NCBI GenBank assembly: GCA_938083195.1
Contig: CALKCK010000001.1
Span: 1-64,000 of the forward strand
Reading direction: 5' to 3'
Source: an uncultured Pirellulaceae bacterium
GTDB taxonomy: Bacteria > Planctomycetota > Planctomycetia > Pirellulales > Pirellulaceae
DNA: 64,000 nt
The position numbers and the translations under genes are program-made. The notes below the pieces were generated by a model. The model was not told the DNA's origin, did no database searches, and saw only the letters and a program-made list of their open reading frames with translations. How positions within the stretch are numbered: the stretch's first letter is position 1; the number at the start of each line of letters is the position of its first letter. This document shows, in pieces, positions 54,708 through 62,265 of the stretch.

Positions 54708-55076
54708 TTGAATCTAACCTGAATTCGAAAATTCCATAAACTTTAAAATACGTTGGGCCGCCCGACGGACGCTAATTTGTCATCGGTCGATTGGTACCCG
54801 AAAACTTTCCTTATTTTACCAAACACAGTGATTTTTAAGATCGAATTGGTAGATCAGTAGTAATTTTCGGGTTCTTCGGTACCGCCACGAAAGGACACTT
54901 CAATGCCCAAACAGCCTCGGTTCCCTAATCATAATTTCCGATCCTGGACAAATAAATCTCAAACCACATGATTCAAAGAGATTTTCAAGACTAATTTGCC
55001 AAAATTGCTCCCAACCAAAATGCCTCGTTAGATCTCAAAACAACCACGCTCATTTGGCGGCGGAAAATCTAATTTA
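54708..55076. other. Intergenic region upstream of the FabZ-like gene
   Basis: This 369-nt region lies between the FabZ-like start and the terminator of the cyclophilin gene. A 22-codon plus-strand frame (54903-54971, MPKQPRFPNHNFRSW at its start) sits behind a good AAAGGA sequence, but it has no recognisable coding signal and is not called. Confidence 0.35.
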
Positions 55077-55110
55077 AAAAAAAGGCCAGCAGAATCGCTT
55101 CTACCAGCCT
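55075..55110 (-). terminator. Terminator of the cyclophilin gene
   Basis: On the minus strand a 12-bp stem (55099-55110 with 55083-55094, including wobble pairs) with a 4-nt loop is followed by seven or more T. It lies 84 nt after the cyclophilin stop. Confidence 0.85.
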
Positions 55111-55193
55111 CGATGTATACTTCTCTCGCAAGCAAACAATCAAAACCCTCGTTTTTCCGAGCGAATTGAATGCACCGCCAAGCGGCATCAAAA

Positions 55194-55715
55194 TCAGACT
55201 TGAACAACCGTCGCAGAGTTAATGGTTACCTCTGCGTCCGGACGATCTGATCCGTTGGTTGTCACACCACCGATCGCCTCGACAACGCTCATCGTATCAG
55301 CGGTCGCTTGACCAAATACCGTGTATTGTCCATCAAGAAAATCCTGAGTCCCAAGACAGATAAAAAATTGGGATCCCGCTGAGTTCGGGGCGCTCGAACG
55401 AGCCATGGAAAGCGTTCCAGCCAAGTGAGGTGTCTTATTAAACTCAGCGTCAACATTGTAGCCAGGGCCACCCGTTCCCGATCCTTCAGGACAACCGCCC
55501 TGAATCATGAAACCTGGAATCACGCGGTGAAAAATCAAACCGTCGTAAAAACCAATTTTTGCCAACCCCATAATGTTCTTGCAATGCTCGGGAGCCGCTT
55601 CAGGATTCATGTCTAAAACAATCAATCCATGAGACGTGTCCAGGTGAACTTGATAGTTGTTGTTTTCAAAATCGACATCTGCGATCGCGGCTTCAACTTC
55701 TGCTTTTCGACTCAT
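55194..55715 (-). CDS. Peptidyl-prolyl cis-trans isomerase, cyclophilin type
   Basis: The 173-residue protein has the cyclophilin fold with FHRVIPGFMIQGG, GGPGYNVDAEF, LSMARSSAPNSAGSQFFICLG and the YTVFGQATADTMSVVEAI tail. The ATG at 55715 follows GGAGAGAG and is preferred over the upstream start at 55799. No signal peptide is seen, so it is probably cytoplasmic. It isomerises Xaa-Pro bonds during folding. Confidence 0.92.
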   Translation of the reverse strand: MSRKAEVEAAIADVDFENNNYQVHLDTSHGLIVLDMNPEAAPEHCKNIMGLAKIGFYDGLIFHRVIPGFMIQGGCPEGSGTGGPGYNVDAEFNKTPHLAGTLSMARSSAPNSAGSQFFICLGTQDFLDGQYTVFGQATADTMSVVEAIGGVTTNGSDRPDAEVTINSATVVQV

Positions 55716-55836
55716 TAGCGACTCTCTCCGAGCATGGATTATTGTGGTAACTCTATCTCGGATTGTCTCACAGCTTTGACTTGGTGGCAATTGGGACAAT
55801 TATCCAAGACGCTTGGATTAGCCTTCTGCTTTTGCC

Positions 55837-55865
55837 AAAAAAAAACGCCGCAAAATGCGGCGTTT
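55837..55865 (-). terminator. Terminator of the secreted protein gene at 56066
   Basis: A perfect 10-bp stem (55843-55852 with 55856-55865) with a 3-nt loop is followed on the minus strand by a run of T. It lies about 200 nt after the stop of the gene at 56066-56533. Confidence 0.85.
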
Positions 55866-56065
55866 CTCAATCTTGTTGCCCCTATGCTCTCAAGACTGAA
55901 CTCTGCTAATCTCAAGGAGAAAAGCTCAATTGGTTACAAAAAGCCATCCCATCAGGTCAAATTGACGACTTCTCTTTTCTTTCTTATCAACGCTCTCGCG
56001 TCCCTATCTTTACGGAACCTCGAGGTAATTGGTTCGCAATACCTTTAAATTCTCAGATCAGTCCC
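55866..56065. other. Intergenic stretch between the secreted protein gene and its terminator
   Basis: This 200-nt stretch would be the 3' untranslated part of the gene at 56066-56533. A 104-codon plus-strand frame covers the region, but it runs against the transcription and shows no family. Confidence 0.35.
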
Positions 56066-56533
56066 TTATTTGTTCACAATCCGAGCTTGATAAGGGTTCT
56101 TGATCCAAGTCAGCTTATCATTCGATTTTGACTTATTTTTGCTCTCCGCCTTCGCGGGTGCAGCATTCTGTTTGAAAAAAGGATTTGTAATGCTAAGGGG
56201 TTCCGGCTTCATCCCCATCTCAACTGGCATAATGCCGGCCGGTGCTGCATACGGACTAACGCCATAGGGTCGCTTAACAACATGACTGTAGTACACAGGC
56301 GGGAAACGTGCGAAGAACGGTGCCTGATCCCTGCGAAATTCCCTGCTGATGGAATTGTCGGGATAACGACCGTACCCAAAATAGCCATACCGATAGATAT
56401 CGTTGACACATGACGCGTTGTTAATTCCGATACCAAATTGATATCCCTGTCCCATTGTCTGGGCATTCGCGTTGGATTCTGAGAACATAAAGATAGCGGT
56501 CAAAACTATCCCCAACGTAAGTAATCGTTTCAT
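56066..56533 (-). CDS. Secreted Tyr/Pro-rich protein of unknown function
   Basis: The 155-residue product starts at ATG 56533 behind AAAGGA and has a signal peptide (MKRLLTLGIVLTAIFMFSESNANAQ). The mature part begins MGQGYQFGIGINNASCVNDIYRYG, is rich in Tyr, Phe and Pro up to about 110, and ends in a Lys/Ser/Asn tail. It may be an outer-surface or matrix protein. No similarity was recognised. Confidence 0.65.
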   Translation of the reverse strand: MKRLLTLGIVLTAIFMFSESNANAQTMGQGYQFGIGINNASCVNDIYRYGYFGYGRYPDNSISREFRRDQAPFFARFPPVYYSHVVKRPYGVSPYAAPAGIMPVEMGMKPEPLSITNPFFKQNAAPAKAESKNKSKSNDKLTWIKNPYQARIVNK

Positions 56534-56705
56534 TGGTAATCCTTTCCTCGATACCTTCATGATTTGGTATATTTCTTAGACGAGGCAATCTAAACGCAAA
56601 TTTTTGCATCCCAATCGCCAGATGACTCCACACTAAATGCAGTTCCGTCTGTTACAACCCTTAAAGTCAAATGTGTTGGCAATATTTTTCAAACAATAAA
56701 CCGAC

Positions 56706-57839
56706 ATGAATCCTAACCAATTGACAAAATCGTTAAAACAGGAAGCGACTCGAGTCGGATTCGATATCTCAGGTGCTTGTCCGGCCGTCACTCCCGCAGG
56801 ATTCCATCAATTCGTTGACTGGTTGGAACAAGGGTTCGCCGGCGAGATGACCTATCTCGAAGATCGAAAAGAGGCTTACAAACACCCTTCCTATGTTTTG
56901 CCGGATGCGACAAGCCTACTAATGCTTGGCCTTAATTACCAAACGTCCGCACCCAATCAATCGCCTGCAGGAACGGGAAGAATTGCAAGATATGCCTGGG
57001 GCAACGCTGATTACCACGATCTCATCCATAAGAAACTGAAACAACTGAAGAAGTTCGTAAACAACCTCGACCCCTCCATTGGCGTGCGGGGCGTTGTCGA
57101 CACCGCTCCATTGTTGGAACGCGAATTTGCCGAACTAGCAGGGATTGGTTGGCGGGCCAAAAATACGTTGCTGATTAACAAGACTGCCGGTAGCTGGTTC
57201 TTCCTTGCCGCCCTTTTGCTGGATGTACCACTCCAGTACGACCAACCCATAACCACCAACCATTGCGGCACCTGTACAGCATGCATTGATGCGTGTCCTA
57301 CCGATGCTTTTGTGGCACCTCACGTCCTCGATGCAACGCAATGTATAAGCTATTTGACCATCGAGCACCGGACCGCTGTTCCCCGCCCGCTGCGTTCAAA
57401 AATGCAAGATTGGATTTTAGGCTGTGATATTTGCCAAGAAGTTTGCCCTTGGAATCGAAAAGCACCGCTAAGTCATGAGAGCGAACTCAAACCCATCGAT
57501 GGTCACAATCCAATCGAACTGCGAAAACTCTTTGAAATCACCGATGAACAATTCCGCGAGCGATTCAGAAAGACACCACTTTGGCGACCTAAACGCAGAG
57601 GGATTTTACGCAACTCAGCCATCGCACTGGGCAATAAACCTCACCGCAACAACCTCGACGCGCTCCAGTTAGGCATCTCAGATAGCGAACCACTGGTGCG
57701 CGGTGCGGCAGCGTGGGCGTTGGGCGAACATGACTTCGATGAAGCGAAAGAAATTCTCAGCGCAGCACATTCCCAGGAATCACTGGATGAAGTTCGAAAC
57801 GAAATCGCCGACTCAATCTTGCGAATCCATGCAAGCTAA
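56706..57839 (+). CDS. queG: Epoxyqueuosine reductase QueG
   Basis: QueG reduces epoxyqueuosine to queuosine in tRNA, using cobalamin and two [4Fe-4S] clusters. The 377-residue protein has the cluster motifs CGTCTACIDACPTDAF (near 191) and CDICQEVCPWNRKA (near 243), and a C-terminal HEAT-like extension with the ALGEHDFDEAKEIL segment. The length is near the family norm. Together with queA (44128-45201), it indicates that the organism finishes queuosine itself. Confidence 0.95.
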   Translation: MNPNQLTKSLKQEATRVGFDISGACPAVTPAGFHQFVDWLEQGFAGEMTYLEDRKEAYKHPSYVLPDATSLLMLGLNYQTSAPNQSPAGTGRIARYAWGNADYHDLIHKKLKQLKKFVNNLDPSIGVRGVVDTAPLLEREFAELAGIGWRAKNTLLINKTAGSWFFLAALLLDVPLQYDQPITTNHCGTCTACIDACPTDAFVAPHVLDATQCISYLTIEHRTAVPRPLRSKMQDWILGCDICQEVCPWNRKAPLSHESELKPIDGHNPIELRKLFEITDEQFRERFRKTPLWRPKRRGILRNSAIALGNKPHRNNLDALQLGISDSEPLVRGAAAWALGEHDFDEAKEILSAAHSQESLDEVRNEIADSILRIHAS

Positions 57840-57866
57840 CGGCCTCTCAATCGGAGACGTCTCGGC

Positions 57867-57897
57867 AACGATGAACTCAACGATGAACTCAACGATT
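57867..57897. repeat. Tandem 12-bp duplication
   Basis: Two perfect copies of AACGATGAACTC and a third partial copy lie just downstream of queG. Confidence 0.85.
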
Positions 57898-57951
57898 GAA
57901 CGTACAGTTTAAACCCCAGCCCAATAAACCTGCTGAGCCTTGCCAATCTCT

Positions 57952-57973
57952 ATCTCTGGCAAATCTCTGGCAA
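57952..57973. repeat. Tandem 11-bp duplication
   Basis: Two perfect copies of ATCTCTGGCAA lie just before the end of the HD-GYP gene on the opposite strand. Confidence 0.85.
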
Positions 57974-57976
57974 ATC

Positions 57977-59290
57977 TCAGATCTGCTTTTGCTCACTAAT
58001 CAGATTGTAATTGTGTTGATCGTGATGAGCTTTTCGGATTTCTTCAATGTCTTCGATTCGCTCAAAAAATGCGTCCAGCACAATCGGGTCGAATCGGCTT
58101 CCTCGCTCTGAGAGCATAATTTCCAGGCACCGCTGAATCGGGAACTTTGGCTTGTATGGGCGTTCGCTACAAAGCGCATCATAAACATCAGCGACACAAC
58201 AAATCCTGCCCTCAATAGGAATATCGTCGCCTTTAAGTCCCTCTGGATATCCAGTCCCATCCCATTTTTCATGATGGGTTCGGGCGATCGTCGCTGCCAA
58301 TTCAAGCATTGGTGAATCAACGCCGTCCATGATAAATCCACCCATCGAGGTATGCCGGCGCACGCGTTCGATCTCTGCGTTGGCAAGTGGTTCCATGATC
58401 TCCATGCCGAGGCCGCAATGTGTCTTCATTACTTCGAATTCTTCGTTGTCCAGACGGCCTGGATTCAATAGGACGGAATCCGGTATGCCAATCTTACCCA
58501 CGTCGTGCAACTGAGCAGCCAAGTCGATTTCACGACAGTATTCAGCCCCAAACCCCAACTGCTGAGCAATAACGGCACTGTACTTGCCGACCCGAATAAC
58601 ATGTTCCCCGGTTTCATTATCGCGATACTCCGCAGCGCGGGCGAGACAATGAATAATCTGCTCTCGAGATTTCTCAATCTGACGTGTTCGCTCGCGAACC
58701 TGCCGCTCTAATTCCACCGCATAATTGGTTAGGTGATCATGGTGACGTTTAACCATCAACGCATTTTGCACTCGCAAAATAAGATCACTCGGATCCACAG
58801 GCTTGCTAAGAAAATCTGTCGCCCCCAATTGCAACGCATCACGCTTAATTTGATTCTCTGAATTAGCACTCAAAATAATAAACGGAACGTGCTGTATGTA
58901 TTGCGTCTTTTGCCTGACTTTTAAGAGATCCAATCCAGTAATGAATGGCATCATAATGTCAAGTAAAACGACATCCGGCTGCTCTCGGTCGATCGCCTCC
59001 AAAGCTTCCCGCGGATCTGTCAGTGTTACGAAGTTTTCGTATCCATCAGAAGAAAGAAATCGCCGTACTACCCGAATCACCAATTCCTCGTCATCGACGA
59101 TCATGATTTTCGACTTCCGCAAAGCGGCTTCGTTCGGTTTCAAGCTCTTGGGGTCAAGAGAGGTCCGCAGGGGTAGCGAAGACTCTGAACCCGACAGAAC
59201 GGGCTGTGATTCTGAGGTAACCAAAGGCATTGAGATAGCCGTGGCGTCGGCCGAGCATCCGGGGAATTGGTCCATATCAATACGTTTCAA
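57977..59290 (-). CDS. REC-HD-GYP response regulator, c-di-GMP phosphodiesterase
   Basis: The 437-residue protein has an N-terminal variable region (about 1-60), a receiver domain with DD66-67 and the phosphoacceptor Asp111 (VVLLDIMMP), a coiled linker (about 186-212), and an HD-GYP domain with HDVGKIGIPD, then HHEKWDGTGYP (both intact). HD-GYP proteins of this layout (RpfG-like) degrade cyclic di-GMP when phosphorylated. The start at 59290 is kept, though the first 55 residues are not conserved. It faces the GGDEF-HD protein 309 nt upstream. Confidence 0.9.
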   Translation of the reverse strand: MKRIDMDQFPGCSADATAISMPLVTSESQPVLSGSESSLPLRTSLDPKSLKPNEAALRKSKIMIVDDEELVIRVVRRFLSSDGYENFVTLTDPREALEAIDREQPDVVLLDIMMPFITGLDLLKVRQKTQYIQHVPFIILSANSENQIKRDALQLGATDFLSKPVDPSDLILRVQNALMVKRHHDHLTNYAVELERQVRERTRQIEKSREQIIHCLARAAEYRDNETGEHVIRVGKYSAVIAQQLGFGAEYCREIDLAAQLHDVGKIGIPDSVLLNPGRLDNEEFEVMKTHCGLGMEIMEPLANAEIERVRRHTSMGGFIMDGVDSPMLELAATIARTHHEKWDGTGYPEGLKGDDIPIEGRICCVADVYDALCSERPYKPKFPIQRCLEIMLSERGSRFDPIVLDAFFERIEDIEEIRKAHHDQHNYNLISEQKQI

Positions 59291-59517
59291 AAAGCGAGGA
59301 TTCTATATTTTTGTTAACAGATCAGATCGATTATTCGATAAACAGATTTCGAGGGATAAAAGCTGATTAACTCTTACCTGCAGTGGAAAAATTGCAATTT
59401 GTATTCGTAAATATATTAAAACCAGCCAACATTACGTTTCAAGAAATCAAGTAATATTAGTCGCAACGAGTTGAGATTTTTTATTAAAGTGTCAACTAAC
59501 CATTACCAATTGCGACG

Positions 59518-59569
59518 ATTCAGCCACCCAACGACCAAAATCCATTCATCCACCCAACGACCAAAATCC
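59518..59569. repeat. Tandem 26-bp duplication
   Basis: Two 26-bp copies that differ by one base, in the spacer before CCACCCAACGACCAAAATCC, lie just downstream of the GGDEF gene. Confidence 0.92.
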
Positions 59570-59573
59570 GTTA

Positions 59574-59598
59574 CGAAGCTAACGAGCGAAGCTAACGA
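59574..59598. repeat. Tandem 13-bp duplication at a stop codon
   Basis: Two copies of CGAAGCTAACGA with a period of 13 lie immediately after the stop of the GGDEF-HD gene (at 59600). Confidence 0.88.
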
Positions 59599-59599
59599 A

Positions 59600-62011
59600 C
59601 TAAACCATCTCTTTCGAAGAGTCAGCCAATGCCTCGAGAGGACTAATCATGGGCCCAGACTTTCGGTTTCGACACTCGTGTATCACTTCATTGGCAAGCT
59701 TTAACACACGCTCAATATCTTCGTCTTCCGATTCAATGGCCACGCTCAGTCGATTAGTAACATCACAAACTCTATCGCTATTAAGCGTTTCGTTTTTAAG
59801 TAAATCAACAGTACGTTTGATACCATCCACATCTGCCAATTCGATTGCCTCAAAGAGCTCTACGATGTGGGTCTCCATCGAATCCGTGATCGGGGGAATC
59901 ACTTCAAGCGGTTCTTGTGGATTGATCGAATGCCCTTCCTGAAGATAGGTTAGCAACCCTTTTACAACGTCAACGTCAAATTGAGCCGGGGTATTTTTTA
60001 CGATTTCTTGAAGGGCTTCAAAATCAGACATTGGTGCGCGATAGACGCGTTCATCGGTCATCGAATCAAATGCATCACACACGTTGATAATTCGTCCCGC
60101 TAACGGGATCGTCTCATTTCTGTCGCAATCGAATTCACCTCGGTTGTGAAAACAATAGTGATGCGACTCGATTACACCCGCAATTTTATCGGAACCAAAT
60201 GCGCTTCGGACTATTTCGACACCAATTTGATCGTGTTTTTCCATAACCTTCCATTCATTCGCCGTTAACGGCCCCGGCTTGTTAAGAATGGAATCTGGCA
60301 CACCAATTTTACCAATATCGTGTAGCAATGCTGCAATCTCCAAACGGTAGAGGTCCCGTTTACCGAGCATGCGTTCACCAACCCCCACACACAAGTCGGC
60401 GACACGAATCGAATGTTGAGCGGTGGTAGAGCAGCGAAACGAAAGAGCTGACAACAATCCCGTCACCGCCGAATATGGAATTTCCTTTGTGAATTCTTCC
60501 CGAGTTAATCCAGCTTGCGAGTCTTCCTTTGCAAAATCTTCCGGTCGTTGATCAAAGCGTACAATTTGATTTCGCCCACTCTTCTTAGCGTCATACAAAC
60601 TCTCATCGGCTTGATCAAGCATGTGCTGAGGATCCATCGCACCAAATCCTCGAGAAGAAACACCAATACTCGCCGTGAACTGCACCCCTTCGACCATCGT
60701 CCCCTGCAAGCAAGAACGAATCTGCTCTGCAATTTCAAGGCACTTTTCAAATTTAACGCCCGTCAACAAAACAACGAATTCTTCACCGCCATACCGACAA
60801 ACCAAACCATGCGATGAGACAACTTCACGCAATAACTCTCCCATTGTTCTCAGGACTTCATCGCCAATGGAATGGCCGTGGTTGTCGTTAATAAGTTTAA
60901 AATGGTCGACATCGATCATCATTACCGAGATATCATCCGTTTCATTGTCATTCCAATCCTTCTCAAACCGACTAAAAAATGCCCTTCGGTTAAGGCACTT
61001 TGTTAAAGGATCGAACGAGGCAAGGAAGTTCAGTTTTTCATTTTGTCGCTCCACCTCGTCCCGTGAACTCCTCAACGAAAGAATCACTCGTGCCAGTTCT
61101 GCATTCTTATTCTCAATGGCAGTAACGTCATCGAAACTGACCAAGGCTCCACGAATCGAATTCCCCTTCCCCTTAATTGGAGTCGCATTAACGACAAATT
61201 TTCGAATCGGACTTCCTAACATCTTCAACTGGATAATTTCACCACAAACTCGTTCTTTCGTTTTCTGACAAATGACCCACGGAAAATCCGCACCCAACGA
61301 CTCGTTTTCAGGAGCCCAATTAAGATCATCTAATTTGGTTCCCAGAATCCTGTCATCTTTGACATTGATGATTCTCGCAAAGGCTTCATTGAGGTGGGCA
61401 ATCTCACCGCCCGGCGCAATCAAGACGAGCCCTTCAGCAAGCGTGTCCAATGCTGACTTAACCCGGTCCGGGACAACATTTGAAGGATTCAGATAGTTAA
61501 AGGTCTTCCCAAGCACCGCCCAGGCCATCAATGTGATGCTGCTGAATAGAAAGAGCACAATTCCAAAAGGATAAAGTGGGATTCCGAAAGCCCGCTTCAC
61601 ATCCATTTCGCGAAAAACAACCTCCAGTTCAGCCCATTTCTTAAGATTTAAGAAGACTGGGGCTGAAAACACCTGTTTATCCTGAGAATTTTCACGGGAC
61701 GCGTAGGTCTCATGAAGCTCGTGGGTCTTGGTCAAATAGACGTCATCCATTCCCCGCTTCAATCCGATGGATACCAGATCCTTCTCGACTGCCACCGCTC
61801 GCCGAAACAGCACCGACAAATCACTCATCCGCTTCGTCTCGGCCAACGTCGTCACATCAACGATCAGCAGCTTTACTAAACTGGTGCGTGATTTTATGAT
61901 TCGGTTTTGTGGATTTGGAATCAATTCCAGCGTAATCGCCAACAGTACAAGCGCTGATACACCTAACCCCAAGGTTAGAGCTAATCGAGCTGACGATTTG
62001 ATTTTGAACAT
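59600..62011 (-). CDS. Membrane GGDEF-HD signalling protein
   Basis: The 803-residue protein, start taken at ATG 62011, has two transmembrane helices (about 10-31 and 140-165) around a periplasmic sensor region, a PAS-like domain (about 185-290), then a coiled segment and a GGDEF domain with GGEEF intact, and a C-terminal HD domain. The HD metal site HDIGKIGVPD is intact, but the GYP loop reads HHYCFHNRGEF, so the second part is degenerate. It is probably a diguanylate cyclase whose HD domain may be regulatory. The HD-GYP response regulator lies next downstream on the same strand. Confidence 0.88.
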   Translation of the reverse strand: MFKIKSSARLALTLGLGVSALVLLAITLELIPNPQNRIIKSRTSLVKLLIVDVTTLAETKRMSDLSVLFRRAVAVEKDLVSIGLKRGMDDVYLTKTHELHETYASRENSQDKQVFSAPVFLNLKKWAELEVVFREMDVKRAFGIPLYPFGIVLFLFSSITLMAWAVLGKTFNYLNPSNVVPDRVKSALDTLAEGLVLIAPGGEIAHLNEAFARIINVKDDRILGTKLDDLNWAPENESLGADFPWVICQKTKERVCGEIIQLKMLGSPIRKFVVNATPIKGKGNSIRGALVSFDDVTAIENKNAELARVILSLRSSRDEVERQNEKLNFLASFDPLTKCLNRRAFFSRFEKDWNDNETDDISVMMIDVDHFKLINDNHGHSIGDEVLRTMGELLREVVSSHGLVCRYGGEEFVVLLTGVKFEKCLEIAEQIRSCLQGTMVEGVQFTASIGVSSRGFGAMDPQHMLDQADESLYDAKKSGRNQIVRFDQRPEDFAKEDSQAGLTREEFTKEIPYSAVTGLLSALSFRCSTTAQHSIRVADLCVGVGERMLGKRDLYRLEIAALLHDIGKIGVPDSILNKPGPLTANEWKVMEKHDQIGVEIVRSAFGSDKIAGVIESHHYCFHNRGEFDCDRNETIPLAGRIINVCDAFDSMTDERVYRAPMSDFEALQEIVKNTPAQFDVDVVKGLLTYLQEGHSINPQEPLEVIPPITDSMETHIVELFEAIELADVDGIKRTVDLLKNETLNSDRVCDVTNRLSVAIESEDEDIERVLKLANEVIHECRNRKSGPMISPLEALADSSKEMV

Positions 62012-62265
62012 GGAATTGCCAGTCCGCAAAACGCAAGGAAACTTTGACAGCCCTGGAAGGCTGCTGAAATCTACCTGCCATTTGCCAGTCATGACGGGAT
62101 CGAAGAAGTTTAATTATCGAATGGATTATCTTTGCGGCCAAAAAGGGCGACTGGCTAAACCACGTCAGCATTACCGATTAGTCAGGCAAAAGGAAACGCA
62201 ACGAATATTCCGCCAACGCACATCCTTCACTCTCCGCACAAGCACCAACGCGTTCTTTCGATCTT

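Larger units (their letters stand above)
59291..59599. other. Intergenic region with two tandem repeats
   Basis: This 309-nt region separates the HD-GYP gene from the GGDEF-HD gene, both leftward. Its right half consists almost wholly of two direct repeats (59518-59569 and 59574-59598). A promoter for the HD-GYP gene must lie here. Confidence 0.5.

Noticed and set aside
54903..54971. 22-codon plus-strand frame behind AAAGGA
   Set aside because: The ribosome-binding site is good, but the peptide is too short and without recognisable features to be called a gene.
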